A stretch of 64,000 nt of DNA. Source: Gluconacetobacter asukensis. Its GTDB lineage: Bacteria > Pseudomonadota > Alphaproteobacteria > Acetobacterales > Acetobacteraceae. The position numbers were made by a program, and so were the translations under genes. The DNA lies in NCBI RefSeq assembly GCF_014174375.1, contig NZ_JABEQE010000001.1, positions 372,001-436,000 on the forward strand, given 5' to 3'. How positions within the stretch are numbered: position 1 is the first letter of the stretch; each line of letters starts with the position of its first letter. Below are positions 53,422-62,450 of this stretch, piece by piece. Under the pieces are notes generated by a model, which searched no databases, was not told the origin of the DNA, and saw only the letters and a list, made by a program, of their open reading frames with translations.

Positions 53422-55938
53422 ATGGCGGCCGACAGTCCCACGCTGACCCCACGCGCGGCGGAACGCGCGCTGAACAGCCTCGCGCTGGATCTGCTCTGGA
53501 GCTGGAACCACGCGACCGACGCGCTCTGGCACCAGATCAACACGGATTGCTGGGCCCACACCCGCAATCCCTGGACGACGCTGAACAACGCCTCGCGCGC
53601 GCATCTCAAGGCACTGCTGGGCAAGCCCGCCTTTCGCCGCGCGGTCGGCGATGCCATGGCCGCCCAGGCCGAACGCCTGCGCCGCCCGACCTGGTTCGCC
53701 CAGACGCACGACACATCCGCCCTGTCCTGCGTGGCCTATTTCAGCATGGAATACATGCTCAGCGAGGCGCTGCCGATCTATTCGGGCGGGCTGGGCAACG
53801 TGGCGGGCGACCAGCTCAAGGCGGCCAGCGACCTCGGCGTGCCCGTGGTGGCGGTCGGCCTGCTGTTCGCCCAGGGCTATTTCCGGCAGGAACTGACACC
53901 GGGCGGGCGGCAGCAGGCGCTCTACCCCTTCAACGACCCGTCCCAACTGCCCGTCAGTCCCGTCCTGACGAAAGATGGCGACGTGCTGCGGATTCCGTTC
54001 CGTTTCGGCCAGGGGCATGTCTGGGTCCGGGCCTGGAAGGCCATCGTCGGGCGCGCGACGCTCTATCTGCTCGATACCAACGACCCGGCCAATCCGGCGG
54101 CCGTGCGCTGCGTGACGACCCAGCTTTATGGCGGCAACGACGACCTTCGGCTGCGCCAGGAACTTACACTGGGCATCGCGGGCTGGCGCCTGCTCGACAT
54201 GCTCGGCTACCAGCCGGATGTCTGCCACCTCAACGAGGGCCACGCCGCCTTCGCGGCGGTGGAACGCGCGCACGGCCTGATGAAGCGGCTGCAGATCCCC
54301 TTCCGCCAGGCCCTGACCATCGCACGGGCGGGCACGCTGTTCACCACCCATACCGCCGTACCGGCCGGTTTCGACCGGTTTCCGGCCGACCTGCTCCGGA
54401 CCTATCTCTCGAATTACGCCAAGAACCAGCTCGACATTCCGCTGGACACATTGCTGGCCCTCGGCCGCGCCAATCCTGACGATCAGGGCGAGCCCTTCAA
54501 CATGGCCTGGCTGGCCATCCGCGCCAGCGGCGCGGTCAACGGCGTGTCACGCCTGCACGGCGCGGTCAGCCGCCGCCTGTTCGCCCCCCTCTTCCCCCGC
54601 TGGCCCGAATCCGAGGTCCCGGTCGGCCACGTGACCAACGGCGTGCATACACCAAGCTGGGATTCGATCGAGGCCGACGCGCTGTGGACCGAAGCCGCCG
54701 GCCCCGAGCGCTGGCGCGGCACGCAGGAGGGCGTGGCCGACCGTATCCGCGCACTGGACGACCGCATCCTGTGGTTCACCCGCTGCCAGGCGCGCAGTTC
54801 CTTCATCGACAAGATCTCCATCCTGTATGCCGAGCGGCAGAGCTATGCCGACGCCGCCGGACTGTCGGGCCGGCCGGTCCCGGCTCTCAGCCCCGACGTG
54901 CTGACGCTCGGTTTCGCCCGCCGCTTCGCGACCTACAAGCGGCCGGACCTGCTGCTGCACGATCCGGACCGCCTGGCGCGCCTGCTCTCCCACCCTGATC
55001 GGCCCATGCAACTGGTGCTGGCGGGCAAGGCCCACCCCGCCGACACCGCGGGGCAGGACCTCATCACCCGCTGGATCGCCTTCTCGCAACGGCCCGATAT
55101 CCGCGGCCGCGTCGTCTTCATGACCGATTACGACTTGGCACTGGCCGAAATCCTGGTCCAGGGGGTCGATCTGTGGATCAACACCCCCCGCCGCCCGTGG
55201 GAGGCCAGCGGCACCAGCGGCATGAAGGTACTGGTCAATGGCGGGCTGAACCTGTCCGAGCTTGATGGCTGGTGGGCCGAGGCCTACGCGCCCGAAATCG
55301 GCTGGGCCCTGGGCGACGGGCACGAACATGGCGAGGACCCGGCGGTGGACGCGGCCGAGGCCGATGCAATGTACACCCTGCTCGAATCCGAAATCGCCCC
55401 GTCCTTCTACGCCCGCGATGCCCAAGGCATTCCCGTCGCATGGGTCGCGCGGATGCGCGAAAGCATGGCGCGCCTGACACCGCTCTTTTCCGCCAACCGC
55501 GTGGTGCGCGATTACACCGACCGTTTCTACCTGCCGGCCGCCAACCACTACCGCGCCCGCCTGGCCAATGGCGGACAGGCGGCGCACGACATCCTGCAAT
55601 GGCAGGACATGCTCGACGCATGCTGGCCCCAGTTGCGCATCGAATCGGTAACGTTCTCCGAACCGGACGGGCAGCGTCACGTGGCGGTGGCACTCTTCCT
55701 CGGGCATATTCCACCCGACGCGGTCCAGGTGCAGCTCTACGCCAACCCCATCGATGGCGGCCCGCCCTTCGTCACGACCATCCCCCCCGGCGGCTGCCCC
55801 GACGCGAACGGCATGACCCATTATACAGTAACGACCGGGCTGGACCGGCCGGCGACGGATTATACCGTGCGCGTCATCCCGGCCCATTGCGGCGTGGCGA
55901 TCCCGCTGGAGAGCACGCATATCGCCTGGCAGCGATGA
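53422..55938 (+). CDS. glgP: Alpha-glucan (glycogen) phosphorylase GlgP (GT35)
   Basis: ATG 53422, 27 bases after glgX with GGAGAGGT upstream, gives 838 residues. The N-terminal DUF3417-type part (ALDLLWSWNHATDALW) places it in the long TIGR02094 alpha-glucan phosphorylase class rather than the MalP/GlgP class. Core motifs: YFSMEYMLSEALPIYSGGLGNVAGD, HLNEGHAAF, TTHTAVPAGFDRF, VTNGVH, FARRFATYKRP and the PLP-Lys motif WEASGTSGMKVLVNGGLNLSELDGWW. It releases glucose-1-phosphate from glycogen or maltodextrin, with GlgX removing branches. No glgA, glgB or glgC is in this window. Confidence 0.95.
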   Translation: MAADSPTLTPRAAERALNSLALDLLWSWNHATDALWHQINTDCWAHTRNPWTTLNNASRAHLKALLGKPAFRRAVGDAMAAQAERLRRPTWFAQTHDTSALSCVAYFSMEYMLSEALPIYSGGLGNVAGDQLKAASDLGVPVVAVGLLFAQGYFRQELTPGGRQQALYPFNDPSQLPVSPVLTKDGDVLRIPFRFGQGHVWVRAWKAIVGRATLYLLDTNDPANPAAVRCVTTQLYGGNDDLRLRQELTLGIAGWRLLDMLGYQPDVCHLNEGHAAFAAVERAHGLMKRLQIPFRQALTIARAGTLFTTHTAVPAGFDRFPADLLRTYLSNYAKNQLDIPLDTLLALGRANPDDQGEPFNMAWLAIRASGAVNGVSRLHGAVSRRLFAPLFPRWPESEVPVGHVTNGVHTPSWDSIEADALWTEAAGPERWRGTQEGVADRIRALDDRILWFTRCQARSSFIDKISILYAERQSYADAAGLSGRPVPALSPDVLTLGFARRFATYKRPDLLLHDPDRLARLLSHPDRPMQLVLAGKAHPADTAGQDLITRWIAFSQRPDIRGRVVFMTDYDLALAEILVQGVDLWINTPRRPWEASGTSGMKVLVNGGLNLSELDGWWAEAYAPEIGWALGDGHEHGEDPAVDAAEADAMYTLLESEIAPSFYARDAQGIPVAWVARMRESMARLTPLFSANRVVRDYTDRFYLPAANHYRARLANGGQAAHDILQWQDMLDACWPQLRIESVTFSEPDGQRHVAVALFLGHIPPDAVQVQLYANPIDGGPPFVTTIPPGGCPDANGMTHYTVTTGLDRPATDYTVRVIPAHCGVAIPLESTHIAWQR

Positions 55939-56335
55939 ACGACCATCCCGAACGTGAAAAGACCTTGAATCACCAGACGGCATGCAAAAAGATAAAAATT
56001 CCACACTCGATACAATAAAGGCGCGCCAGGGTACAGGCACAGGCCTCCCCACGGGGCGCATGATCATCGACCGGCGGCCCGGCAAGTCATCCTCACTCGC
56101 CTCTCGACCAGCGCACGCCGAGCGCATATGCTGTTGCGGCTCTTTGGTTATATTTGCCGCTCACGAACAATGAGCAAGGCAGAAATCGTCCATATGGACC
56201 TTGCCTGACGTCTCGGGACCACACACGATACCGCGCCTCAACACTCAGTATAAGGTCAATCGTGGGAATCAATCAGCCTGTCCTCCCCCTGGCTACGGCG
56301 GAAGCCGCAATACGGGTAAAGACCTTCTGATGCGC
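55939..56335. other. Intergenic, no gene supported
   Basis: Contains a short low-GC stretch and small open frames without family features (for example around 55982-56173). It ends at the left terminal inverted repeat of R1 copy C. Confidence 0.4.
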
Positions 56336-56501
56336 AGAGCCTGTTTGGAAATGCGCGCTGGTGAGCGAAAGCGGCCTGGAACGGGCCGCGCCCGGCGTGT
56401 GTTTCCGAGCATCGGAACGGAGCGGCCTATATGGAAGTGAGCACCGAAGCGCAGGACGCGCGCGTCGGATCGCCTCCTGCGCGCATTTCCAAACAGGCTC
56501 T
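56336..56501. repeat. R1 inverted-repeat element, copy C, complete with 23-bp terminal repeats
   Basis: A 166-bp element in the orientation opposite to copies A and B. Its ends, 56336-56358 and 56479-56501, are exact 23-bp inverted repeats containing GGAAATGCGCGC. CAGAG occurs at the left boundary (56335-56339) and just right of the element (56502-56506), a possible but overlapping target duplication. It contains the ATG and ribosome site of the downstream GGDEF-EAL gene and encodes MEVSTEAQDARVGSPPAR. Confidence 0.9.
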
Positions 56502-58983
56502 CAGAGGTGCATTGGCGATCCTGCTGTCAATGCTGATCTCATCGCTGGGCGTGCCGGCCCATGCCGACCCGCTGGACCTGCACCCGTCCATCTGCCTGGA
56601 CGGCGCCGCCGGCATGGTGGAGCAACTGGCCCGGTCGGCCTACAGCATCCGGGGCTGCGCGACGCCGCCCAGAACGGACGGATGGGTCTGGCTGCATCTC
56701 TCCGACCCGTCCGTGCTGAAGGACCTGCCCGCGGGCTGGGCGCTGCTTCTCGACGAGAATCGTTTCGACCGCATAACCGTCGCCGCGACGAACAGCGACG
56801 GCAGCATCCAGAACTACAGTTATGCCGACGGCGGGGTCGGCCATGACTGGGCCCCCGGCGGCCTGCTGCGCTTCCCCTTCGATTCCCCCGGTGTCGAAAT
56901 CTCCAGCCTGTCGATCGGCTTTCATCATCTCGACGGCGCCATCTTCATCCGCAAGATCGAAGCCCGCACCCCCGATGAGGAAGCCGCGCGGAGCATGGCC
57001 TGGCTGATCCTGACCGGGGTGATGATCGGGGCCCTGGTCTCCGCCATGGTCTACAACCTGGCCACCTATGACGGGCGCCGCGATCGTTTCCAGCTCTGGT
57101 ATGCCGTGTGGACCGTGCTGACGCTGGGCTACTGCCTCTCCTGGACGAATTTCCTCGGCCTGTTCGACGACCGCCTGACCGGCCCGCTGGCGGTCAGGCT
57201 CAGCGACTGTTTCCTCGGTGCCACGGTCGCCGCCGGAACCATGCTTCTTCTGACGCTCATCGAGTTCCAGGCGCGCCACAGATACCTGCTGTGGACAGGC
57301 TATGTCCTGACCGTTCTCTCGACCCTCTCCGGCTTCGCCGCGGCGGCCGACACGCTGCTCCCGCCCGTGTGGACCGATCACGTCCTGAATGCCGTGCTGA
57401 TGCTGGACGTCCTGTGGATTGCCGCGACGATCGCCTTCGCCATCCGCAGGCGAAGCCGGATCATCTGGTTCTTCCTGCTGGCCTGGATGCCTGTCATTTC
57501 GGTCTTCACATTGCGGCTGGCCCGCAATATGGGCTTCCTGCCCCAGAGCGACGCGATCGACATGGCGACATTCGCCTGCATCGCCTTCGAAGCGGTCGCC
57601 CTGTCGGTCACCATCGCCTACCGGCTGCGCGATATCGGGCGCGCGCGCGACAGGGCGGCCCGCGCGATGGCCGTGATGCAGACCGAAGCCGAAACGCTGC
57701 GCCGCGCGGCCATGACCGACCATCTGACCCAGCTGGACAATCGCGCCGCGTTCCAGGCGGCGCTCGACCAGGCGGACCCGCTGACCACGTTGCTGCTGAT
57801 CGACGTGGATCACCTGAAGTCGGTCAACGATTCCTACGGTCAGGAACTGGGCGACAATCTGTTGCGCCACATGGCCATGCGCCTCAGCCAGATCGTTCCC
57901 GACGGCACCGCCCTCGCGCGGCTGGGCGGCGACGAATTCGGCATCCTCGTGTCCCGACCGGTGGAACAGGTGCTGCTCGAACGTCTCGATGCCCTTCAGG
58001 GAGAACCCTGGTCCCAGTCCGGCCGCACCCTGTCGCTCTGGTTCAGCGTGGGACAGACGGAATGCAACGGCTCCCCGGTCTCGGCCATGCATCGGGCGGA
58101 CCGGGCGCTGTACTGGGCCAAGCAGCGCGGCGGCGGGCGCAGGCAGCCCTACACTGCGGAATTCGACCGCGCCGACAGCCTGGCCGCGCGACTGCTGGCC
58201 GACGCGCCCCACGCCCTCGCGGCAGGGGAATTCACGCTCTACTACCAGCCCCTGGTCGATCTGAAGACCGGCCGCCAGCGCGGCAACGAAGCCCTGCTGC
58301 GCTGGAACCATCCGGAACTCGGCCTGCTGGCACCGTCCGATTTCCAGATCCTGCTGATGGACGAGACGATCGGCCCCCGGCTGCAGGACGAAGTCATCTC
58401 CATCGCCCTGGCCGCGCTGTCCGATGTCGGCGACGGGCTGGCCTATATCGCGGTCAATTTCACCGGCGTGCATCTGCGCGGGGCGGCGGCGGGGCGGCAC
58501 ATCCTCAACCGCCTGCAGGAGGCCGGGGTCCCGCCCCACCGGCTCTGCGTCGAGGTCACGGAAGGCATCGCCCTCGACCATGCGTCCGACGAGATCGCCG
58601 AGGCCCTGCACGTCCTGCACACCGCCGGCATCCGCACCGCCTTCGACGATTTCGGCACCGGATACGCGTCGCTGGTGCATCTGCTGCGCTTCCCCGTCGA
58701 CATCATCAAGATCGACCGGTCCTTCGTCCGCCAGCTGACGACGCCGGCCCGCAACGCGCAAGAGATCGTCCGCTCGGTCATCTCGCTCGGCAAGGCCCTG
58801 CACAAGCAGGTCGTCGCCGAGGGAATCGAGACTGAAGCACAGGCCGCCATCCTGCGGGAACTGGGCTGCGATTACGGGCAGGGCTATCTGTTCGCCCGCC
58901 CCGGCCCGCTTCTCCAGCCGCCGATCTACTGGCCCATCCGCGATGAAAACCACGAAGCCCTGGACGACGCGCCGCGTTCATAA
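56431..58983 (+). CDS. Membrane-bound GGDEF-EAL cyclic-di-GMP enzyme with 7TM sensor
   Basis: The 850-residue frame starts at ATG 56431 (GGAG 8 bases ahead), inside R1 copy C; TTG 56512 or ATG 56530 would skip the repeat-encoded part. A hydrophobic signal (ALAILLSMLISSLGVPAHA) precedes a periplasmic 7TMR-DISM-like domain (about 45-180) and seven membrane helices (about 190-400). The diguanylate cyclase motif GGDEF is intact (about residue 499) after MTDHLTQLDNRAAF. The phosphodiesterase domain has EALLRW (about 620), DDFGTGYASLVHLLRFPVDIIKIDRSFV and VVAEGIETEAQ. Both catalytic signatures look complete, so it may make or break c-di-GMP. Confidence 0.92.
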   Translation: MEVSTEAQDARVGSPPARISKQALRGALAILLSMLISSLGVPAHADPLDLHPSICLDGAAGMVEQLARSAYSIRGCATPPRTDGWVWLHLSDPSVLKDLPAGWALLLDENRFDRITVAATNSDGSIQNYSYADGGVGHDWAPGGLLRFPFDSPGVEISSLSIGFHHLDGAIFIRKIEARTPDEEAARSMAWLILTGVMIGALVSAMVYNLATYDGRRDRFQLWYAVWTVLTLGYCLSWTNFLGLFDDRLTGPLAVRLSDCFLGATVAAGTMLLLTLIEFQARHRYLLWTGYVLTVLSTLSGFAAAADTLLPPVWTDHVLNAVLMLDVLWIAATIAFAIRRRSRIIWFFLLAWMPVISVFTLRLARNMGFLPQSDAIDMATFACIAFEAVALSVTIAYRLRDIGRARDRAARAMAVMQTEAETLRRAAMTDHLTQLDNRAAFQAALDQADPLTTLLLIDVDHLKSVNDSYGQELGDNLLRHMAMRLSQIVPDGTALARLGGDEFGILVSRPVEQVLLERLDALQGEPWSQSGRTLSLWFSVGQTECNGSPVSAMHRADRALYWAKQRGGGRRQPYTAEFDRADSLAARLLADAPHALAAGEFTLYYQPLVDLKTGRQRGNEALLRWNHPELGLLAPSDFQILLMDETIGPRLQDEVISIALAALSDVGDGLAYIAVNFTGVHLRGAAAGRHILNRLQEAGVPPHRLCVEVTEGIALDHASDEIAEALHVLHTAGIRTAFDDFGTGYASLVHLLRFPVDIIKIDRSFVRQLTTPARNAQEIVRSVISLGKALHKQVVAEGIETEAQAAILRELGCDYGQGYLFARPGPLLQPPIYWPIRDENHEALDDAPRS

Positions 58984-59005
58984 CGCCCCCCGGCCAGCCC
59001 CTCTC

Positions 59006-59440
59006 TCAATCCAGCAGAACCGGCCCCGAACGTACCGCCCCCAGCACATCCTGCGGGTTGCGCAGCGGGCAATCGGCGAGCGACAGGCAGCCGCAGCCGA
59101 TGCACCGGTCAAGCTGGTCGCGCAGGCGCGTCAGATCGTCGATCCGCTCCTGCAGGCTCTCCCGCCAGGAGGTGGACATGCGGCGCCAGTCCTGCACGGT
59201 CGCCGCCCGGCCATCCGGCACACCCGCCAGCGCGGCCTTGATCTCCGCCAGCGACAGGCCTGCCCGCTGCGCCACGCGAATGATCGCGATCCGCCGCAGT
59301 ACCGCCCTGCCATAGCGGCGCTGATTGCCCGCGTTCCGCCCGCTGCGGATCAGCCCCCTGGCCTCGTAGAAATGCAGGGTGGAGACCGGAACGCCGCACC
59401 GGCGCGCGACTTCGCCGACAGAGAGATCATCCGCGCGCAT
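59006..59440 (-). CDS. soxR: Redox-sensitive transcriptional activator SoxR (MerR family)
   Basis: ATG 59440 gives 144 residues (ATG 59464 is an alternative). The MerR winged helix is LSVGEVARRCGVPVSTLHFYEARGLIRSGRNAGNQRRYGRAVLRRIAIIRVAQRAGLSLAEIK. The C-terminal iron-sulphur motif CIGCGCLSLADC has four Cys at about 113, 116, 118 and 124, the SoxR [2Fe-2S] ligands. It senses redox-cycling compounds by cluster oxidation. It diverges from an MFS exporter, with a SoxR box between them. No soxS is present, as expected outside enterics. Confidence 0.96.
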   Translation of the reverse strand: MRADDLSVGEVARRCGVPVSTLHFYEARGLIRSGRNAGNQRRYGRAVLRRIAIIRVAQRAGLSLAEIKAALAGVPDGRAATVQDWRRMSTSWRESLQERIDDLTRLRDQLDRCIGCGCLSLADCPLRNPQDVLGAVRSGPVLLD

Positions 59441-59463
59441 CGCATTTCCCGCCCGATTCTGCA

Positions 59464-59494
59464 TTGACCTCAACCATGCTTGAGATTTTATGAC
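59464..59494 (+). promoter_or_regulatory. SoxR box in a 19-bp-spaced promoter of the MFS gene
   Basis: CCTCAA-CCATGC-TTGAGA at 59468-59485 matches the known SoxR operator (CCTCAAGTTAACTTGAGG) in both half-sites. TTGACC at 59464-59469 and TATGAC at 59489-59494 lie 19 bases apart, the overlong spacer that SoxR and other MerR activators need. It supports starting the MFS gene downstream at 59562. Confidence 0.85.
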
Positions 59495-59561
59495 CGACAC
59501 CGGCACGCCCAGGCAAGCCCCGCGCCAGGACACTCCCCGCGGCACCCGGAAGGCAGCGTTC

Positions 59562-61034
59562 ATGCGTTCTGACACCCCGTCGCGATCATCCCCCGCCCAT
59601 GCCGCCGAGGCACGGCCGGCCCACACCGCGACCGGCTGGGCGGCCCTTTTTTCCGGCGGCAACGCGGCGCGCTCCATCACCCTCTCGGCCGGCGTCGTGC
59701 TGCACGCCATCAACCTGTACATGGCCATGACCGTACTGCCCTCGGCGGTGCGCGATATCGGCGGCATGCGCTATTACACGTGGAACACCTCGCTTTTCGT
59801 CGCTGCCTCGATCGTCGGTTCATCCCTGTCGGCGCGCGCGCTCGGCCGTTTCGGCCCGCGCGCCGCTTACGGGATCGCGGTTGCAATCTTCGCCACCGGT
59901 GCCGTGCTGTGCGCCACGGCCCCCGCCATGCCGCCCATGCTGGCCGGCCGCGTCCTGCAGGGCATCGGTTCGGGCCTGCTGGTCTCGATGGCCTATGCCG
60001 TCATCCGGCTGGTCTTCCCGCCCGCCCTGTGGCCACGGGCCATGAGCATGCTGTCCTCGATGTGGGGCGTCGCCACGCTGATCGGCCCCGCCATCGGCGG
60101 CCTGTTCGCGGGACTGGGCGTCTGGCGCGCCGCCTTCTGGACGCTGGCGGCGCTGTCGATCCCGTTCGCCATGCTCGCAACCTGCGTGCTGCCGCGCACC
60201 ACCGGCGCCGAAGCCGGCAGCTTCCCCGGCATCGCCTGGCGGCAGATCGCGCTGATGGTCGGCTCGGTGCTGTGCCTGGCGGTGGCCGGTGCCAGCCCGC
60301 ATGGATGGGAAAACCTGGCCGGATGCCTGATCGTGCTGGGCCTGTTCGCCTGCCTCGCCCATCTCGAACGGCAGGGCGGCACGCGCCTGCTGCCCGCCCG
60401 CGCGCTGGTCTGGGGCTCCAGCCTGGCCCCCTTATACGCCCTGATGGGCTGCCTGGCCCTGACCGTGGAAGTGATCGAGATCTTCGCGCCGCTCTTCTTG
60501 CAGGATCTGCACCGCCAGCCCCCCCTTACCGCCGGCTATCTGTCGGTACTGATGGCCGCCGGCTGGTCCACCGGCTCGATCCTCAATGCCGGCGCCCCAC
60601 CAGCCCGCGTCGCACGCGCCCTGGTCGCCGCCCCCGCGCTGGGGCTGGCCGGCATTCTCTTCCTGGCCTTCTATCTGTCCGTGCCCACCGATGGCGCATG
60701 GCAGGCGATGGCGCCCGTCTGCGTCACGTTCCTGATGGTGGGCCTGGGCGTCGGCACGGCGTGGCCGCATCTGCTGACGCGCGTATTGCTCACCGCCCAG
60801 CCCGCCGACCGCGACCTGGCCTCGGCCTCCCTGACCACGGTGCAGCTCTACACCACCGCACTGGCCGGCGCCTGGGCCGGCATGATCGCCAACATTGCCG
60901 GCCTGGCAGACCCTGGCGGCATGGTGGGGGCCGAAAGGGCGGCATTCTGGGTGTTCGCGCTGTTCGCGATCATGCCGGCCATGGGTATTCTGACAGGATG
61001 TTCTTTTTTGAAAAAAAGAACCAAAAAACTTTGA
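59562..61034 (+). CDS. MFS drug exporter, probable SoxR target
   Basis: ATG 59562 has GGAAGG upstream and avoids overlapping the SoxR promoter, giving 490 residues. About 12-14 membrane helices are seen. MFS features: MTVLPSAVRDIGGMRYYTWNTSLFVAASIVGSSLSARALGRFGPRAAYG with the loop 2-3 motif, and GRVLQGIGSGLLVSMAYAVIRLVFPPALWPRAMSMLSSMWGVATLIGPAIGGLFAGLGVWRAAFW, the motif C of drug/H+ antiporters. It is related to multidrug DHA2-like exporters. The last ~12 residues (TGCSFLKKRTKKL) are encoded by the R2 repeat. Confidence 0.93.
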   Translation: MRSDTPSRSSPAHAAEARPAHTATGWAALFSGGNAARSITLSAGVVLHAINLYMAMTVLPSAVRDIGGMRYYTWNTSLFVAASIVGSSLSARALGRFGPRAAYGIAVAIFATGAVLCATAPAMPPMLAGRVLQGIGSGLLVSMAYAVIRLVFPPALWPRAMSMLSSMWGVATLIGPAIGGLFAGLGVWRAAFWTLAALSIPFAMLATCVLPRTTGAEAGSFPGIAWRQIALMVGSVLCLAVAGASPHGWENLAGCLIVLGLFACLAHLERQGGTRLLPARALVWGSSLAPLYALMGCLALTVEVIEIFAPLFLQDLHRQPPLTAGYLSVLMAAGWSTGSILNAGAPPARVARALVAAPALGLAGILFLAFYLSVPTDGAWQAMAPVCVTFLMVGLGVGTAWPHLLTRVLLTAQPADRDLASASLTTVQLYTTALAGAWAGMIANIAGLADPGGMVGAERAAFWVFALFAIMPAMGILTGCSFLKKRTKKL

Positions 61035-61119
61035 TTCGTTCAGGAGTTTTTTGCTGGGCCATACGATGACCCAAAACGAATAAAAGTCTTTTTGCTGCTT
61101 TTTCTTCAGAAAAAGAAGA
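60999..61119. repeat. R2 poly-A/T dispersed repeat, copy 2
   Basis: Matches copy 1 (26203-26322) in both outer blocks and their spacing, with a different middle. Its left block encodes the C-terminus and stop codon of the MFS exporter. Confidence 0.85.
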
Positions 61120-61136
61120 GACCTTTCCCCAAAGAA

Positions 61137-61168
61137 GAAAGGGCGCCCCGTCTTCCAACGGAGCGCCC
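61137..61168 (-). terminator. Terminator of DEAD-box helicase gene
   Basis: On the minus strand GGGCGC-T-CCGT, six-base loop, ACGG-G-GCGCCC form a long stem followed by TTTCTT, directly after the helicase stop at 61176. Confidence 0.75.
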
Positions 61169-61175
61169 CCTTCAA

Positions 61176-62450
61176 TCAGGCAACGCGACGCGGAGCGCCA
61201 CGATGCTGCCCGCCGCCCGAGCGGGACTGGTTGCGGCCACCGCCGCCACCCCCACGGCCCCGGCCACCGCCGCCGCCCAATACCGGCGGCCGCATGGTCG
61301 ATTTCTCGGCCGCCTCGGAATGGTACGGATGCTCCATCACCACCGGGATCGGCTTGCCGATCGCCTTTTCGATGTCGCGCAGCCACGCCCGCTGTTCGGC
61401 ATCGCACAGCGACACCGCCCAGCCCTCACGCCCGGCGCGCGCCGTACGGCCGATCCGGTGAACATAGCTCTCCGGCACGTTGGGCAGGTCGTAGTTGAAG
61501 ACATGCGTGACGTCATCGACGTCGATGCCGCGCGCCGCAATGTCGGTCGCCACCAGCACCTTGACGGCACCGGACCGGAAGCCCGACATCGCCCGCTCGC
61601 GCGCACCCTGCGACTTGTTGCCATGGATCGCCTCGGCCACGATGCCGTGGTCGTTCAGGAAGGCGGCGACCTTGTTGGCCTCATGCTTCATCAGCGTGAA
61701 CACCACGGCGCGCTCGACCTTGGGCGAGTCCACCAGCATCTGCAGCGCGTCACGCTTCTTGTCGGTATCGACGAACATCACCGCCTGACGGATACGGTCG
61801 ACGGTGCTGGACGGCGGCGTGACCTGCACGGTCGCGGGGTCGCGCAGCAGGCCGTGCGCCAGCTCGGCAATGCTGCGCGGCATGGTCGCCGAGAACAGCA
61901 GCGTCTGCCGGTCACGCGGCAGCTCGGCCACGATCCGGCGGATATCGCGGACAAAGCCCATGTCCAGCATCCGGTCGGCCTCGTCCAGAACCAGCACTTC
62001 CAGCCCGGACAGGTCGATATGGCCCTGGCCCATCAGGTCCAGCAGGCGGCCGGGGGCGGCCACCAGCACATCGACGCCACGGCGCATCGCCTCGACCTGC
62101 CGGCCCTGGCCGACACCGCCGAAGATCACGGCATGGCTCAGGCGCATATGGCGGGCATAGGCCTTGAAGCTCTCATCGATCTGCGATGCCAGCTCGCGCG
62201 TCGGCGCCAGAACCAGCACGCGCGCACCCTTGGGGGCGGCACGGCGATGATGGGTCAGCAGACGGTGCAGGATCGGCAGCGCGAAGGCCGCCGTCTTGCC
62301 GGTGCCCGTCTGCGCCAGGCCCAGCAGGTCCCGCCCGGCCAGCAGGTGCGGGATGGCCCCGGCCTGGATGGGGGTCGGGGTGGTATATCCTTCCTCGTTC
62401 AGCGCGCGCAGCAACGGCTCGGCAAGCTGAAGGTCGGCAAAAGTCGTCAT
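61176..62450 (-). CDS. rhlE: DEAD-box ATP-dependent RNA helicase (RhlE-like)
   Basis: ATG 62450 (GGAGG upstream, 424 residues) is preferred over the longer frame. It begins MTTFADLQLAEPLLRALNEEGYTTPTPIQAGAIP (Q motif), then AQTGTGKTAAF (motif I), PTRELASQI (Ia), TPGR-type APGRLLDLM (Ib), VLDEADRMLDMGF (II, DEAD), SATMP (III) and the C-terminal IV-VI motifs ending RIGRTARAGREG. The tail is Gly/Arg-rich (GGGGGRGRGGGGGGRNQSRSGGGQ), an RNA-binding extension. It unwinds RNA in ribosome assembly or mRNA decay. The RhlE name is by overall resemblance. Confidence 0.93.
   Translation of the reverse strand: MTTFADLQLAEPLLRALNEEGYTTPTPIQAGAIPHLLAGRDLLGLAQTGTGKTAAFALPILHRLLTHHRRAAPKGARVLVLAPTRELASQIDESFKAYARHMRLSHAVIFGGVGQGRQVEAMRRGVDVLVAAPGRLLDLMGQGHIDLSGLEVLVLDEADRMLDMGFVRDIRRIVAELPRDRQTLLFSATMPRSIAELAHGLLRDPATVQVTPPSSTVDRIRQAVMFVDTDKKRDALQMLVDSPKVERAVVFTLMKHEANKVAAFLNDHGIVAEAIHGNKSQGARERAMSGFRSGAVKVLVATDIAARGIDVDDVTHVFNYDLPNVPESYVHRIGRTARAGREGWAVSLCDAEQRAWLRDIEKAIGKPIPVVMEHPYHSEAAEKSTMRPPVLGGGGGRGRGGGGGGRNQSRSGGGQHRGAPRRVA

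Noticed and set aside
56539-58953. 804-codon minus-strand frame
   Set aside because: Antisense to the GGDEF-EAL gene; no motif, Gln/Gly/Arg-rich composition.
59490-59561. MFS start at ATG 59490
   Set aside because: This ATG lies within the -10 element of the SoxR-type promoter; ATG 59562 has a good ribosome site.
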